Shown: positions 30,441 through 40,379 of the stretch, in pieces
Layout of the letters: each line of letters starts with the position of its first letter
How positions within the stretch are numbered: position 1 is the first letter of the stretch
From: Roseovarius sp.
GTDB taxonomy: Bacteria > Pseudomonadota > Alphaproteobacteria > Rhodobacterales > Rhodobacteraceae
Reading direction: 5' to 3'
DNA: 64,000 bases
Assembly (NCBI RefSeq): GCF_027019125.1
Contig: NZ_JALUXE010000033.1
Span: forward strand, 52,962-116,961
The notes under the pieces: generated by a model
Database searches by the model: none
What the model was told of the DNA's origin: nothing
Seen by the model: only the letters and a program-made list of their open reading frames with translations
Program-made: the position numbers and the translations under genes

Positions 30441-30913
30441 CCCTCGACACGGCCCCGGTCCGGGTGCAACCCGGCGGCGGGCAGGCCGACGCGATCCTCG
30501 ATCTCATCCGCCGCAGCTTTGCGCAGATGGAGGGCCGGATCGACCCGCCCTCCTCCATGCACCGTCTGACCGTGGAAACCGTCGACCAGCACTGCCGCGA
30601 TGGCGAGGTCTGGACCATCGGCACGCCGCCCGTGGCCTGCGTTTTCCTGACGCCGAAATCCGGGTGTCTCTACCTGGGCAAACTCGCAGTCGATGCCGCA
30701 TGGCGTGGGCAAGGGATGGCCGCGCGGCTGGTAGACCTTGCCATGGACCGCGCCCGCGCCCGTGGCCTCGACGCGGTGGAATTGCAGGTTCGTGTGGAAT
30801 TGACGGAAAACCACCAGGCCTTTGCCAGGATGGGCTTTGTCAAAACCGGCGAAACCGCCCATCCCGGATATGACCGCCCCACCTCGATCACCATGCAGCG
30901 CGTCCTGCCCTGA
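30437..30913 (+). CDS. GNAT family N-acetyltransferase
   Basis: LYLGKLAVDAAWRGQGMAARLVDLAMDRARARG. Confidence 0.88.
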   Translation: MTLDTAPVRVQPGGGQADAILDLIRRSFAQMEGRIDPPSSMHRLTVETVDQHCRDGEVWTIGTPPVACVFLTPKSGCLYLGKLAVDAAWRGQGMAARLVDLAMDRARARGLDAVELQVRVELTENHQAFARMGFVKTGETAHPGYDRPTSITMQRVLP

Positions 30914-30920
30914 ACCGGCG

Positions 30921-31667
30921 TCAACCGCAGGTCAGCGCCTGTGCGAACCCCTCCGGGTTGGTCGTGATCCCCAAGGGCCGCGCCGTCAGGTCAGCGCCGT
31001 CAAACGCCACCGCCAATACTTCGCGGAATCCGGCATCCGCGACGATGATCTCGGCCCCCTCCCCACAGTCACGCAACCCGCCCCAGATCACCTCATCCCC
31101 GATCCGGTGATTGGTGACACCCGTGAGGCTGGCAATTTGCGTCAATCCCCCCGGCGCCCAGCTCCAGACGCGCAGGGTCTTGCCCAGATGTGGCGTCTCG
31201 ACATAGGCGATATCGGTGATCCCGTCGCCATTCAGATCAGCAATCGCGGCGGGTGCGAGCCAGCGAAACCGTGTGCCGATATGCGGGGTGGCCGCGGATT
31301 TCACCAACTGCCCGCGCCGCAGAGTGTAAATCGCGAGTTGCGCACCTTGCGTGGGGCTCGATTCCACCACCACGACATCGGTCTGACCATCGCCATCGGC
31401 ATCCACAAGACGCGGGGCCATATCCTCGAACACATGGCTTGGCTCCGGCCCTTGCCGCAGGTCGTGCCGGATTTCCGCGCCAGAGGCATCGCGCACCGCC
31501 AGGACACGACGCTCTTGTATCTGCCCCATGATCCGGTGCGGATAGCTGTCATCGGGGGCCTCAAAGCGCGCAGCGGCGATGCTGCCACCGCCGCTCGCGA
31601 CCCAAGGTTCGGCCAGAACCGGCCCGGCAAACAGCAGCGCCCCGATAACCGCCGCCGCGCCGCGCAT
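30921..31667 (-). CDS. VCBS/FG-GAP repeat-containing exported protein
   Basis: VDADGDGQTDVVVVE and IADLNGDGITDIAYVET repeats; signal peptide. Confidence 0.75.
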   Translation of the reverse strand: MRGAAAVIGALLFAGPVLAEPWVASGGGSIAAARFEAPDDSYPHRIMGQIQERRVLAVRDASGAEIRHDLRQGPEPSHVFEDMAPRLVDADGDGQTDVVVVESSPTQGAQLAIYTLRRGQLVKSAATPHIGTRFRWLAPAAIADLNGDGITDIAYVETPHLGKTLRVWSWAPGGLTQIASLTGVTNHRIGDEVIWGGLRDCGEGAEIIVADAGFREVLAVAFDGADLTARPLGITTNPEGFAQALTCG

Positions 31668-31668
31668 C

Positions 31669-32016
<348 letters not shown>

Positions 32017-32090
32017 CTATCGCCCATCTACCTAATCGCGCCACTGCCCCGAGACCAGCCCAATTTGCGCCAGCCCGGCAAAAGATTCCC

Positions 32091-33125
32091 TCACGTCTTG
32101 CGCCGGCGCGCGCCCAGCCAGCGCCGGACCCGCACGCCATCGGGTCTGGGCTCGGGCAGGGCTGCCCGCATCTCCTGCACCACATGCGTCGACAGGATCG
32201 CCACCGCCCGCTCGGCCAGCGGCACCCAATCCTCCGCCTCCGCCTTCGGTGCCTCGAACGGATCCCGCCCCCCTAGAAAATCCCGCGCCAGCGCCGCATT
32301 CGAGGCGGCACAGCGCGCCAGCAGATCGCGCCGCGCCTCGGGGCTCAGGATCTCTTGTGCGGCACCGGCTTGCGCCCGGTCTGACGCCCGCGCCATGAAC
32401 CGCGCCAAGAGCGGCGCAACATCCGGTGCCCGCATCCCCTGCGCCATCAGCGCCGCCTTGATGTGCCGCGCCGCCTCGATCACCGCCGCGGGCGGGCTGA
32501 CATTCTGCTGCGCGATGCCGAGCGGCCCATCTGGCAGGGCCACGCCGATCACGTCCAGCAAACGGCGCACGGCAAAATCCTGCGGCTGCGATGGGTTGAG
32601 CGGCACAATGCGCATCGCCGCGCGCCCCACCTGCGCCTCCCATGCCGACAAGAGCCGGTGATAATCCAGCGTCCCCCGCGACCACCGCCGCTCCAGCAGA
32701 TCCTCAAAACTGCCGACCCAATCGCTGCGGCCCTTCACATGCTGCTTGAAATCGCTCTCGATCCACAGGTCCTGCCGCTTGAGATAGACCACCACCCGTG
32801 GCTCATAGCCCATGCGCTCCACCGCATCGCGCAGCGGCATGAACTTTTTTTCGCGCCACAGGTCGAACAGGACCTCGCTGCTCAACACCACATCGCGCCC
32901 CGAGCGCAGAAAATAGCCCAGATGCGCCTCCATCCGCGCGGCATCCTGCGCCATGCAGATGGCGGCCAGTTGCGCCGCATTGCCCTGATTGCGCGTGCGA
33001 TCCTCGGGATGACGCTCGTATATCTGCCCTTGGGTCGCCAGCCAGTCTGCCCGCGCCTCCAGAAAGCTCTGGATCGTCGTCGTCGCGCATTTCGGCATGC
33101 CGATATGAAAGGTTGCTACGGGCAT
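32091..33125 (-). CDS. Sulfotransferase-like protein, tandem paralog 1
   Basis: FHIGMPKCATTTIQSFLEARADWL; paralogous to next gene. Confidence 0.65.
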   Translation of the reverse strand: MPVATFHIGMPKCATTTIQSFLEARADWLATQGQIYERHPEDRTRNQGNAAQLAAICMAQDAARMEAHLGYFLRSGRDVVLSSEVLFDLWREKKFMPLRDAVERMGYEPRVVVYLKRQDLWIESDFKQHVKGRSDWVGSFEDLLERRWSRGTLDYHRLLSAWEAQVGRAAMRIVPLNPSQPQDFAVRRLLDVIGVALPDGPLGIAQQNVSPPAAVIEAARHIKAALMAQGMRAPDVAPLLARFMARASDRAQAGAAQEILSPEARRDLLARCAASNAALARDFLGGRDPFEAPKAEAEDWVPLAERAVAILSTHVVQEMRAALPEPRPDGVRVRRWLGARRRKT

Positions 33126-33264
33126 CACCGCGCCTGTGGTCTGAACGGGACGGGCCATGCCGGTCGCATCACCCAATGGCCGCGAGTCTATAACACGTCG
33201 AGATCACAGCGATAGAGGGGCAGCGCATGATACCCCAATCCGGCACGCCAAGAGGCGGACCATA

Positions 33265-34311
33265 TCAGCGGTGGAGCAGGGTCTTTATCCGCTCCAGGAA
33301 TGACACCTCCCGCTCTGGCTCGATCTCCGCCTCTTTGTCTTGGCCTTGCAGCAAGGACCTTGCAATCACCCCGGCAAGCACCATCGGCACCCGCGCCTCT
33401 GGTGAAACCCAGTCCGCCTCCGCCTCGGGCTCCGGATCGTCAAAGGCGGGTTTGCCCTTGAGAAAATCCCGTGACAGCGCTGCGTTCGAGCTTGCATACG
33501 CCGTCAAAAGCTCCCGCCGGGCCACCGGGCTGAGCAGGCTTTCGCCCTTGATGCGCGGGCTGACGCCATCGGCCACCTTCAGAAATGCGCGGATCACCTG
33601 TTGAACCTCACCCGGCGAAATTCCCGACGCGATCAGGCGGCGCTTGACCTCGCGCGCAGCCTCGGCCGCGCTGGCCGAGGGGCTCTTGTTTCGTCGCTTC
33701 CCTCCCGATACGTCCACCGGACGGCGCAGCCCCAACAGGCCGAGAAAACTGTCGATGGCGTAATCCTCATCCTGCGACGGGTTCAGAGCCACCACGCGCA
33801 TCCGCGCATGCCCAACCTGCTTGGCCCAACTTGTCAGGAGGAAATGATAGTCAAGCGTATGCTTGGAACGGCGCAGCGCAAGCAGGTCGGCAAATGTCCC
33901 GTCCCAGAGGTTGGCGTCCTTTACATGCTGTCTGTAATCGCTCTCGATCCACAAATCCTGGCGTTTGAGATAAACGATCACCCGCAGATCAAAGCCCCGG
34001 CGCAGCACCTCTTGCTGGATCGTCTCAAAGCCGTTTCCGCGCCCCAGAGCGAACAGCATTTCACTGCTCAGAACGACATCGCCGTCACAGTTCAGGAAAA
34101 AGTCGAGATGGTCGAGCAGCTGTGCAGGGGTGCCGGTCATCGCATAGTCGGCCAACTGCGCAGCGTTTCCCTGCCTCTCGGTGGGATCATCCGGGTGCTT
34201 CTTGTAGGAAAACCCACGCTCTTCCAGCCAGGTCCCCTGCTTTGTCAGAAAATCCTGGATCGTCGTGGTGGCGCATTTCGGCATGCCAACGTGAAACAGA
34301 ACCGTCTTCAT
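33265..34311 (-). CDS. Sulfotransferase-like protein, tandem paralog 2
   Basis: FHVGMPKCATTTIQDFLTKQGTWL; VIVYLKRQDLWIESDYRQHVK shared with paralog 1. Confidence 0.65.
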   Translation of the reverse strand: MKTVLFHVGMPKCATTTIQDFLTKQGTWLEERGFSYKKHPDDPTERQGNAAQLADYAMTGTPAQLLDHLDFFLNCDGDVVLSSEMLFALGRGNGFETIQQEVLRRGFDLRVIVYLKRQDLWIESDYRQHVKDANLWDGTFADLLALRRSKHTLDYHFLLTSWAKQVGHARMRVVALNPSQDEDYAIDSFLGLLGLRRPVDVSGGKRRNKSPSASAAEAAREVKRRLIASGISPGEVQQVIRAFLKVADGVSPRIKGESLLSPVARRELLTAYASSNAALSRDFLKGKPAFDDPEPEAEADWVSPEARVPMVLAGVIARSLLQGQDKEAEIEPEREVSFLERIKTLLHR

Positions 34312-34577
34312 ACGCACCCCAGATCCTGCATCGCGCCTCAATCCTACAACCACAGCCGCCAAGCGCAAGCAAGCGCGTGTCGCACAGACACCGCGCTATG
34401 GACCCTGCCCGCGCGCCAAATGTGGCACGCAAAGCGGAACGCCCCTCAAGGCTTTGGTACAATTCGAGAATAATCCGAACGGAGAGCCGCGCTTTTGCCA
34501 TGGTCCTGACGCCAACGCGCCCCTGCCGGGCGCTGGAATGACCGCCGGAACACAACATTTGAACCGGAGTCCCGACC

Positions 34578-34862
34578 ATGAAACCCATCCTCACGCTCGT
34601 CACCGCGCTCACCCTTGGCCTCACCGGTGCGGCTCAGGCCGATGTCTCCAAGAAAATCGGCCGTGCCAGCCAGATCAAGGTCGGCAAAAGCAGCGTCACA
34701 CCCCCCGCCAGCCATCAGGGCCAATGGTGGACGCATCCCTCGGGCTGCGAATATTCGCGCACCGGACGGCCCGGTGAAACGGTCTGGTATCTCATCATCA
34801 ACACCGCCCGGCCCGGATGCCCGGCCTATATTTCCGTCACCGGGCGCGGGGATGTCTACTAG
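34578..34862 (+). CDS. Small secreted hypothetical protein
   Basis: Signal peptide MKPILTLVTALTLGLTGAAQA; two Cys in mature part. Confidence 0.6.
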   Translation: MKPILTLVTALTLGLTGAAQADVSKKIGRASQIKVGKSSVTPPASHQGQWWTHPSGCEYSRTGRPGETVWYLIINTARPGCPAYISVTGRGDVY

Positions 34863-36469
34863 GCCTGTCCCGACAGAACCGGCGTCATGTGAATCAGCGT
34901 AGGGCGGTCCGCGCGCAGCGCCGCCTGCACCGCCGCTTGCAGCGCCGCCAAACTCTGCGGGGCCTCGGCATTGGCACCGTAAGCCCGCGCAAGGGCGCCG
35001 AAATCGGGGTTATGCGCCTTGACCGCATTGGGCGCGATCTGCGCACGCACCATGCTGTCCTCGATCTCTTTCAGCTTGGTATTGTCCCAGACCAGGATCG
35101 GCAGGGCCAGCCCCTGCTCCACCGCCGTGCCCAGCTCCTGCACCGTGTACTGAAACCCGTAATCGCCCGCGATGGCGACGGTGGGCTTGCCGCGCCGCGC
35201 CATTGCCCCGCCAACCGCTGCGGGCAGCGCATAACCCAGCGTGCCAAAGCCGGTGGGATGGTGCCAATGACCGGGCCGCGCCATCGGCCAGACCTCCTTG
35301 GCGACATAGGCGAATTGCGTCATGTCCGAATAGATCATCGTATCCTCGGGCAAGGCGGCGCGCAGGGCATCGCAAATGCTGGCAATCCCCGGTCGCTCGG
35401 CATCGCTCTCGGCCCGCCAGCGTGCCCGCGCAGCCGTAATCTCCTCGGGTCGCCAGCCGCCCCGAGAGCCAAGATCCTGCGCCAGAATCCCCCGCGCCAG
35501 CGCCCCGGCATCCGCCAGGATCCGGCGATCCCCGGCCATGGCACCACCCAGAACATCCGGGTCCATGTCCACCCGGATGAGCGGCGCACGATGCCCCAAG
35601 GCAGGCCGCCACAGATCGTTCTGCGACAACTCGCTGCCCACGACCAACACCAGATCGGCCTCGGCGATCAAAGACGCGCTGTCCGGCCGCGCCAGATAGG
35701 CCCCGAAATCGAGCGGGGCCGCCGCCCCCATGATCCCGCGCCCGGCATAGGTGGTAAAGGTCGCCGCCCCCAGCCGCGTCGCAATCTCGTGCCAATCTGC
35801 GGCACTCTTCACAGCGCCACCGCCCAGAATGATCAGCGGCTTGCGCGCCGCACATAGCGCCCCGGCCACCTCCGCCGCCACCTCAGCGGCCAGCGCCGGC
35901 GCATGCTCCAAAGGCACCGCCGCAGGCGCCGCTTCGGCCATGCCCTCCAGCGCCGCAATCGGCACCTGGATATGCCGGGGCCGCCCGCGCCGCGTGGCAA
36001 ACTCGACAAGCGCGCGGTCGATCAACCGATAGGCACTGGCGGCGTCGCGCGCCTCGGCGCTCCATTCCGTGACACATGCCGCCGCCGCCCGCTGGTCGCG
36101 CATCTGGTGCAGCTGCCCCTGCTGCGCCGCTGCCTCATCCAGACAGGATGACAGCACCAGCACCGGCACACTGTCCGACCACGCCTGCCCCAGCGGCGTC
36201 AGGATATTGCACAGCCCCGGCCCGGTGATCACATAGGCCACCCCGGGCCTGCCCGTGGCCCGCGCGTAACCATCCGCCATGAATCCGGCCCCCTGCTCAT
36301 GCCGCGCCAGAACATGGGTGATGCCCGCCTCTTCGATGCCGCGATACATCTCCTGGTTATGCACGCCCGGAATGCCAAAGATCACCTCGACCCCGCGCGA
36401 TTTCAGCATATGGCTGATCTGCGCGCCCAAAGGGGCCTGCGCGCGGAACTCGTTGGATGTCTCGGCCAT
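34859..36469 (-). CDS. Thiamine pyrophosphate-dependent enzyme, acetolactate synthase-like / 5-guanidino-2-oxopentanoate decarboxylase-like
   Basis: FGIPGVHNQEMYRGIEEAGITHVLARHEQGAGFMADGYARATGRPG; C-terminal GDYGFQYTVQELGTAVE TPP motif. Confidence 0.85.
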   Translation of the reverse strand: MAETSNEFRAQAPLGAQISHMLKSRGVEVIFGIPGVHNQEMYRGIEEAGITHVLARHEQGAGFMADGYARATGRPGVAYVITGPGLCNILTPLGQAWSDSVPVLVLSSCLDEAAAQQGQLHQMRDQRAAAACVTEWSAEARDAASAYRLIDRALVEFATRRGRPRHIQVPIAALEGMAEAAPAAVPLEHAPALAAEVAAEVAGALCAARKPLIILGGGAVKSAADWHEIATRLGAATFTTYAGRGIMGAAAPLDFGAYLARPDSASLIAEADLVLVVGSELSQNDLWRPALGHRAPLIRVDMDPDVLGGAMAGDRRILADAGALARGILAQDLGSRGGWRPEEITAARARWRAESDAERPGIASICDALRAALPEDTMIYSDMTQFAYVAKEVWPMARPGHWHHPTGFGTLGYALPAAVGGAMARRGKPTVAIAGDYGFQYTVQELGTAVEQGLALPILVWDNTKLKEIEDSMVRAQIAPNAVKAHNPDFGALARAYGANAEAPQSLAALQAAVQAALRADRPTLIHMTPVLSGQA

Positions 36470-36495
36470 GTCAGGCTCCTTTTCAGGTCAGGGTG

Positions 36496-37944
36496 TCAGG
36501 GACGCCAGAACGACGGCAGGATAAGCACGATCACGGCCAGAATTTCCAGCCGCCCCATCAGCATGGCAAGGATCATCAGCGCCTTCGCCGCATCGGGAAA
36601 GGCAATCAGCGATCCGGTCGGCCCGACACTGGGGCCAAAGGCCGGACCGACGTTGAAAATCGCGGTCCACGCCCCCGTCACCGATTCCATCAGCGTGAGC
36701 CCCGTCAATTCCAGCGCGACCGAGAAGAATCCAAATGACAGGATATAGACGGTAAAGAGCAGCATCACCGATTGCAGCACCTCATCCTCGACGCGCCGCC
36801 CCTCATGGCGCAGGATCATCACGCTGGACGGGTTGAAAATGCGCCGCGCCTGCTGCCCCATGGCGCGCAACATCAGCTGGTAGCGGAAAATCTTGATCGA
36901 ACAGCCCGTCGAGCCGGTGCAGCCGCCAATCGCCCCCACTACGATCAGCACGACAAAGGGAAAGGTCCCCCAAGCGGTCACATCGCCATCGCCGAATCCG
37001 GTGCCGGAAAAGATCGACACGATGTTGAACAGTCGCAAGCGCACGCTTTCTTCCGAAAACTGGCCGTTCATTATGAAATCATAACCCACCACCAAGGCGA
37101 CGGAATAAAAGATCCACCGCAGATAGGTGCGCACCTGCGTGTCGCGATAGAGCGGCAGGATATTGCCCTGCACCCCCTGCATCATCCGCACAAAGGGAAG
37201 ACTGGCCAGGATCATGAACACCACGCAGGCATATTGCGGCCCGCCAGGAAAGGCCGCAAAGGAACTGTCCATGCTGGAAAACCCCCCCGTCGAGACCGTG
37301 GTCAGCGCATGCACGGTCGCATCAAACGCCCCCATGCCAAGGGCAAGAAAGGTGAGCGTGCAAATCGCGGTCAGCCCCAGATAGACGTTGAGCACACCCT
37401 TCGAGATGTCGATGGTGCGCGGCAGCGCCTTGCCAAAGGTGTCGAACCCCTCGGCGCGAAAGAATTGCATCCCCCCCACCCGCATCTCGGGCAGGAACAC
37501 CAGCGCCACGATCACGATCCCCAGACCGCCCAGCCATTGCAGGATGCCCCGCCAGAGCAAGAGCCCCTTGGGCAGGGTATCAAGCCCCGCAATCACCGTC
37601 GCCCCTGTGGTCGTCACGCCCGACATTGCCTCGAAAAAGGCGTCGATGAACTCCAGATCGGTCTCGCCCAGCATGAACGGCAGCGCGCCAAAGAGCGGCA
37701 TCGCCACCCAGACCAGAGTGGTCAGCAAGAACGCCTGCTGGATCGTCAGTGGTTGACCCATCGAATTCTTGCACGACAGCGCCACCAATCCGCCCGCAAT
37801 GCAGGTCACGATCATGCTTTCGGCGAAAACAGGCCAATGTTCGCGCCCCTCGGCGATATCCACCAAGAGCGGCAGCGCCATGGTCAGGCCCATGGCCATG
37901 ACCATCAGGCCAACGAGATATCCCACGGGTCGCACATCGAACAT
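36496..37944 (-). CDS. trkH: Trk potassium uptake system TrkH family
   Basis: AMSGVTTTGATVIAGLDTLPKGLLLWRGILQWLGGLGIVI selectivity-filter region; IGGCTGSTGCSIKIFRYQ. Confidence 0.94.
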   Translation of the reverse strand: MFDVRPVGYLVGLMVMAMGLTMALPLLVDIAEGREHWPVFAESMIVTCIAGGLVALSCKNSMGQPLTIQQAFLLTTLVWVAMPLFGALPFMLGETDLEFIDAFFEAMSGVTTTGATVIAGLDTLPKGLLLWRGILQWLGGLGIVIVALVFLPEMRVGGMQFFRAEGFDTFGKALPRTIDISKGVLNVYLGLTAICTLTFLALGMGAFDATVHALTTVSTGGFSSMDSSFAAFPGGPQYACVVFMILASLPFVRMMQGVQGNILPLYRDTQVRTYLRWIFYSVALVVGYDFIMNGQFSEESVRLRLFNIVSIFSGTGFGDGDVTAWGTFPFVVLIVVGAIGGCTGSTGCSIKIFRYQLMLRAMGQQARRIFNPSSVMILRHEGRRVEDEVLQSVMLLFTVYILSFGFFSVALELTGLTLMESVTGAWTAIFNVGPAFGPSVGPTGSLIAFPDAAKALMILAMLMGRLEILAVIVLILPSFWRP

Positions 37945-38007
37945 GAGGCGCAGAGTTGGCCGTTGCCGCCGGTACTGTCAAGCTGCATCGACACCCGTAT
38001 CCTGCCC

Positions 38008-38235
38008 TCAACCGGGCAGAATGTCCTCGAACACAAAAGCGGCAATATCGTCGCGCGTCAGCCCCATGGCCGCCAACTCCGAGTCGCTCAGACTCTGAAG
38101 ATGCGCCACGCTCGCCAGCCTCGATCGAGCCAGCAGATAGCCGTTCATCCCGGCGGCGCGTTCCACCAAGAAAAGATCCAGATCGCGCCGCCAATTGGCG
38201 GGCATGAAGCGGGTCGTCAGGTCGGTCTCGGCCAT
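38008..38235 (-). CDS. DUF1127-like small protein
   Basis: MNGYLLARSRLASVAHLQSLSDSELAAMGLTRDDIAAFVFEDIL. Confidence 0.75.
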   Translation of the reverse strand: MAETDLTTRFMPANWRRDLDLFLVERAAGMNGYLLARSRLASVAHLQSLSDSELAAMGLTRDDIAAFVFEDILPG

Positions 38236-38336
38236 GTGGGTTCCCTTTCCCGGATCGGACAGGTCCCCTCCCAAAAGCTATCATAGCGCGAATCCGGTCG
38301 AAAATCGCCCATCCCCGCACGGCCGCCACAGAGTGT

Positions 38337-38351
38337 TGCCGCATTGCAGCA
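38337..38351. promoter_or_regulatory. TGCCGC-ATT-GCAGCA near-palindrome, second copy of the motif found upstream of the other DUF1127 gene
   Basis: 11 of 12 arm positions match the 8526-8540 site; about 100 bp upstream of the DUF1127 start. Confidence 0.4.
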
Positions 38352-38490
38352 ATCGCACGGACCAAGGACGGGATGCCGTCCGAACCCTTCAACGCCTCAC
38401 GCAATAGTTAAGTTCAATTACAGTGGATTCATGCAAATGTCCGCGTGGACGACCAACGTGTCTCATGATTTTCAAGGGAGTGAACATAGA

Positions 38491-39078
38491 ATGAAACGCC
38501 AGCTTTTCGCCGCCGCGACCCTGATGGCCAGCCTCAGCCTTGCGCAAACCGCACATGCTGCCGAATGTGCCGTCGACGTGGATGACCCCTTCGCGCTCGA
38601 GGCCGCCGCGATCGAGGAAATCTACGCCTGCATCAAGGACGAGTTGGTCGCAGGCTACGCAAAAGAGGGCGATGCCGTCGCCAGCGCCTATCGCGACTGG
38701 ACCGTGTCCTCGACCCGCCCCGCCGTGGCCGGTGCGCATGGCAACCGCCTGCTTTATACCTTCGCCAATGACATCGCCGCCGAGCAATACCTGAAATACG
38801 CGACCGAGGGTGTGAGCATGCCCGTGGGCTCTGTTCTGGCCAAGGAAAGCATCACCATCAGCGCCAAGAAAAAGGCCGCCGTGCCCGGCCCGCTCTTTAT
38901 CATGACCAAGGGCGAACCCGGCAGCGCGCCGGAGACCGCCGATTGGGTCTATGGCGGCATTCAGCCCAACGGCCAGCCGATGAAATTCAAGCAGAGCTTC
39001 TGCCATGACTGCCACGTCGCATGGGAGGCACAGGACATGCTGGCCTATCCGCTGGAAGAGGTGCGGCTCGCAAACTGA
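38491..39078 (+). CDS. Exported cytochrome P460-like protein with CxxCH
   Basis: Signal peptide; GNRLLYTFANDIAAEQYLKY; GPLFIMTK; FCHDCHVAW heme-binding motif. Confidence 0.75.
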   Translation: MKRQLFAAATLMASLSLAQTAHAAECAVDVDDPFALEAAAIEEIYACIKDELVAGYAKEGDAVASAYRDWTVSSTRPAVAGAHGNRLLYTFANDIAAEQYLKYATEGVSMPVGSVLAKESITISAKKKAAVPGPLFIMTKGEPGSAPETADWVYGGIQPNGQPMKFKQSFCHDCHVAWEAQDMLAYPLEEVRLAN

Positions 39079-39163
39079 GCAGCATGCCAGAAAATGCGCC
39101 CGGCTCCTCTCAGGGGCCGGGCTTTTGTTTGCAAATCCGTGTCCCCTGGGTCATTAAACCCGA

Positions 39164-39871
39164 ATGACCTTACAGATGCGCGCACTCCTTGTTCACCTCT
39201 TTACTGCCACCGGCGCCGTCTTCGCGATGCTCGCGATGCTTGCGGCGGTCGATCACAAATGGGAACTGATGTTTCTCTGGCTGGTGGTGGCCTTTGCGGT
39301 GGACGGCATCGACGGGCCGCTCGCGCGCAAATACGATGTGCAGCAATATGCCCCCGAATTTGACGGCGTGCTGCTCGATCTGATCATCGACTATCTCACC
39401 TATGTGTTCATCCCGGCCTTTGCGCTGTTCAAATCCGATCTCTTGCCGGGCTGGACAGGCTGGCTCGCCATCATCGTGATCACCTTTGCAAGTGCGATGT
39501 ATTTCGCCGACACGCGGATGAAAACCAAGGACAATTCCTTTTCCGGCTTTCCCGGATGCTGGAACATGCTGGTGCTGGTGCTCTTCGCGCTTGCTCCGAA
39601 TTTCTGGATCATCCTCGGATTGGTGGTGGTGCTCGCGGTGGCCATGTTCCTGCCGCTCAAATTCGTGCATCCCGTCCGCACCGAACGCTGGCGCTGGCTG
39701 ACCCTGCCGATGGCCCTCGCGTGGACGTTCTTTGCCGGATGGGCCGCTTGGGTCCATTTCGATCCGCAAAGCTGGGCGCATTGGGGGCTGGTCGTCACAA
39801 GCGTCTACCTGCTCTTCGCAGGGATCGTGCAACAGATTTTCCCGCGCAAGGGTGATCTCGACCGCCTTTAG
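39164..39871 (+). CDS. pcs: Phosphatidylcholine synthase, CDP-alcohol phosphatidyltransferase family
   Basis: DGIDGPLARKYDVQQYAPEFDGVLLDLIIDYLTYVFIPAF. Confidence 0.9.
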   Translation: MTLQMRALLVHLFTATGAVFAMLAMLAAVDHKWELMFLWLVVAFAVDGIDGPLARKYDVQQYAPEFDGVLLDLIIDYLTYVFIPAFALFKSDLLPGWTGWLAIIVITFASAMYFADTRMKTKDNSFSGFPGCWNMLVLVLFALAPNFWIILGLVVVLAVAMFLPLKFVHPVRTERWRWLTLPMALAWTFFAGWAAWVHFDPQSWAHWGLVVTSVYLLFAGIVQQIFPRKGDLDRL

Positions 39872-39894
39872 AACGTGCGGCACCCCATCGAGAC

Positions 39895-39970
39895 CATACC
39901 CGTCCCGGGCTTGACCCGGGACCACGCCCAAGCAGCATAGAGACCCCGGCTCGGGGGCCGGGACGCCGTA
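39895..39970. repeat. GC-rich intergenic inverted repeat (copy D)
   Basis: ccatacccgtcccgggcttgacccgggaccacgcc. Confidence 0.45.
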
Positions 39971-39992
39971 ACCCCGATCAGATGCAACGCCC

Positions 39993-40370
39993 CTAGAGCG
40001 TATCCAGACAATGCCGCCGGAACGCCCGCTTGAGCAGGTCCAATTCCTCGCGCAAGAGCGCCATCTCGGCGCGGATGTCATAGCTCAGCACATCCCCCGC
40101 CAAGAGCGCGAAACTGTCCAGAACCTCGCCGCTCCGCCGATCCCGGATGACAAAGGTCTGCACCCCGTCGGCGATCTTCTCCACGGGCACCGGCACCCGC
40201 ACCACCCAGAGCTTTTCCTCTGGCTTGGCCGTCACCACGACCCCCGCCACCGGCTGCTGCTGATGCGTCACCTCGATCTCGGGCGCGGCCTCGGTCGCGT
40301 CCGTCCGCGTCAGCACCCCCTCCCAGACCCCTTCAAAGAGCCGCGTCTTGGTCAATGTCCACTCGTTCAT
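39993..40370 (-). CDS. Hypothetical protein
   Basis: 125 aa ORF, MNEWTLTKTRLFEGVWEGVL; likely operon with next gene. Confidence 0.65.
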   Translation of the reverse strand: MNEWTLTKTRLFEGVWEGVLTRTDATEAAPEIEVTHQQQPVAGVVVTAKPEEKLWVVRVPVPVEKIADGVQTFVIRDRRSGEVLDSFALLAGDVLSYDIRAEMALLREELDLLKRAFRRHCLDTL

Positions 40371-40379
40371 CGCACCCTC

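Noticed and set aside
34859-36469. Catabolic acetolactate synthase linked to the oxalate locus because both are TPP enzymes
   Set aside because: About 17 kb away, separated by unrelated housekeeping genes, and sequence fits the guanidino-oxopentanoate decarboxylase-like group better than Oxc.
36772-38286. 504-aa plus-strand ORF antisense to trkH
   Set aside because: His/Gln/Arg-rich shadow translation of trkH; no domain.
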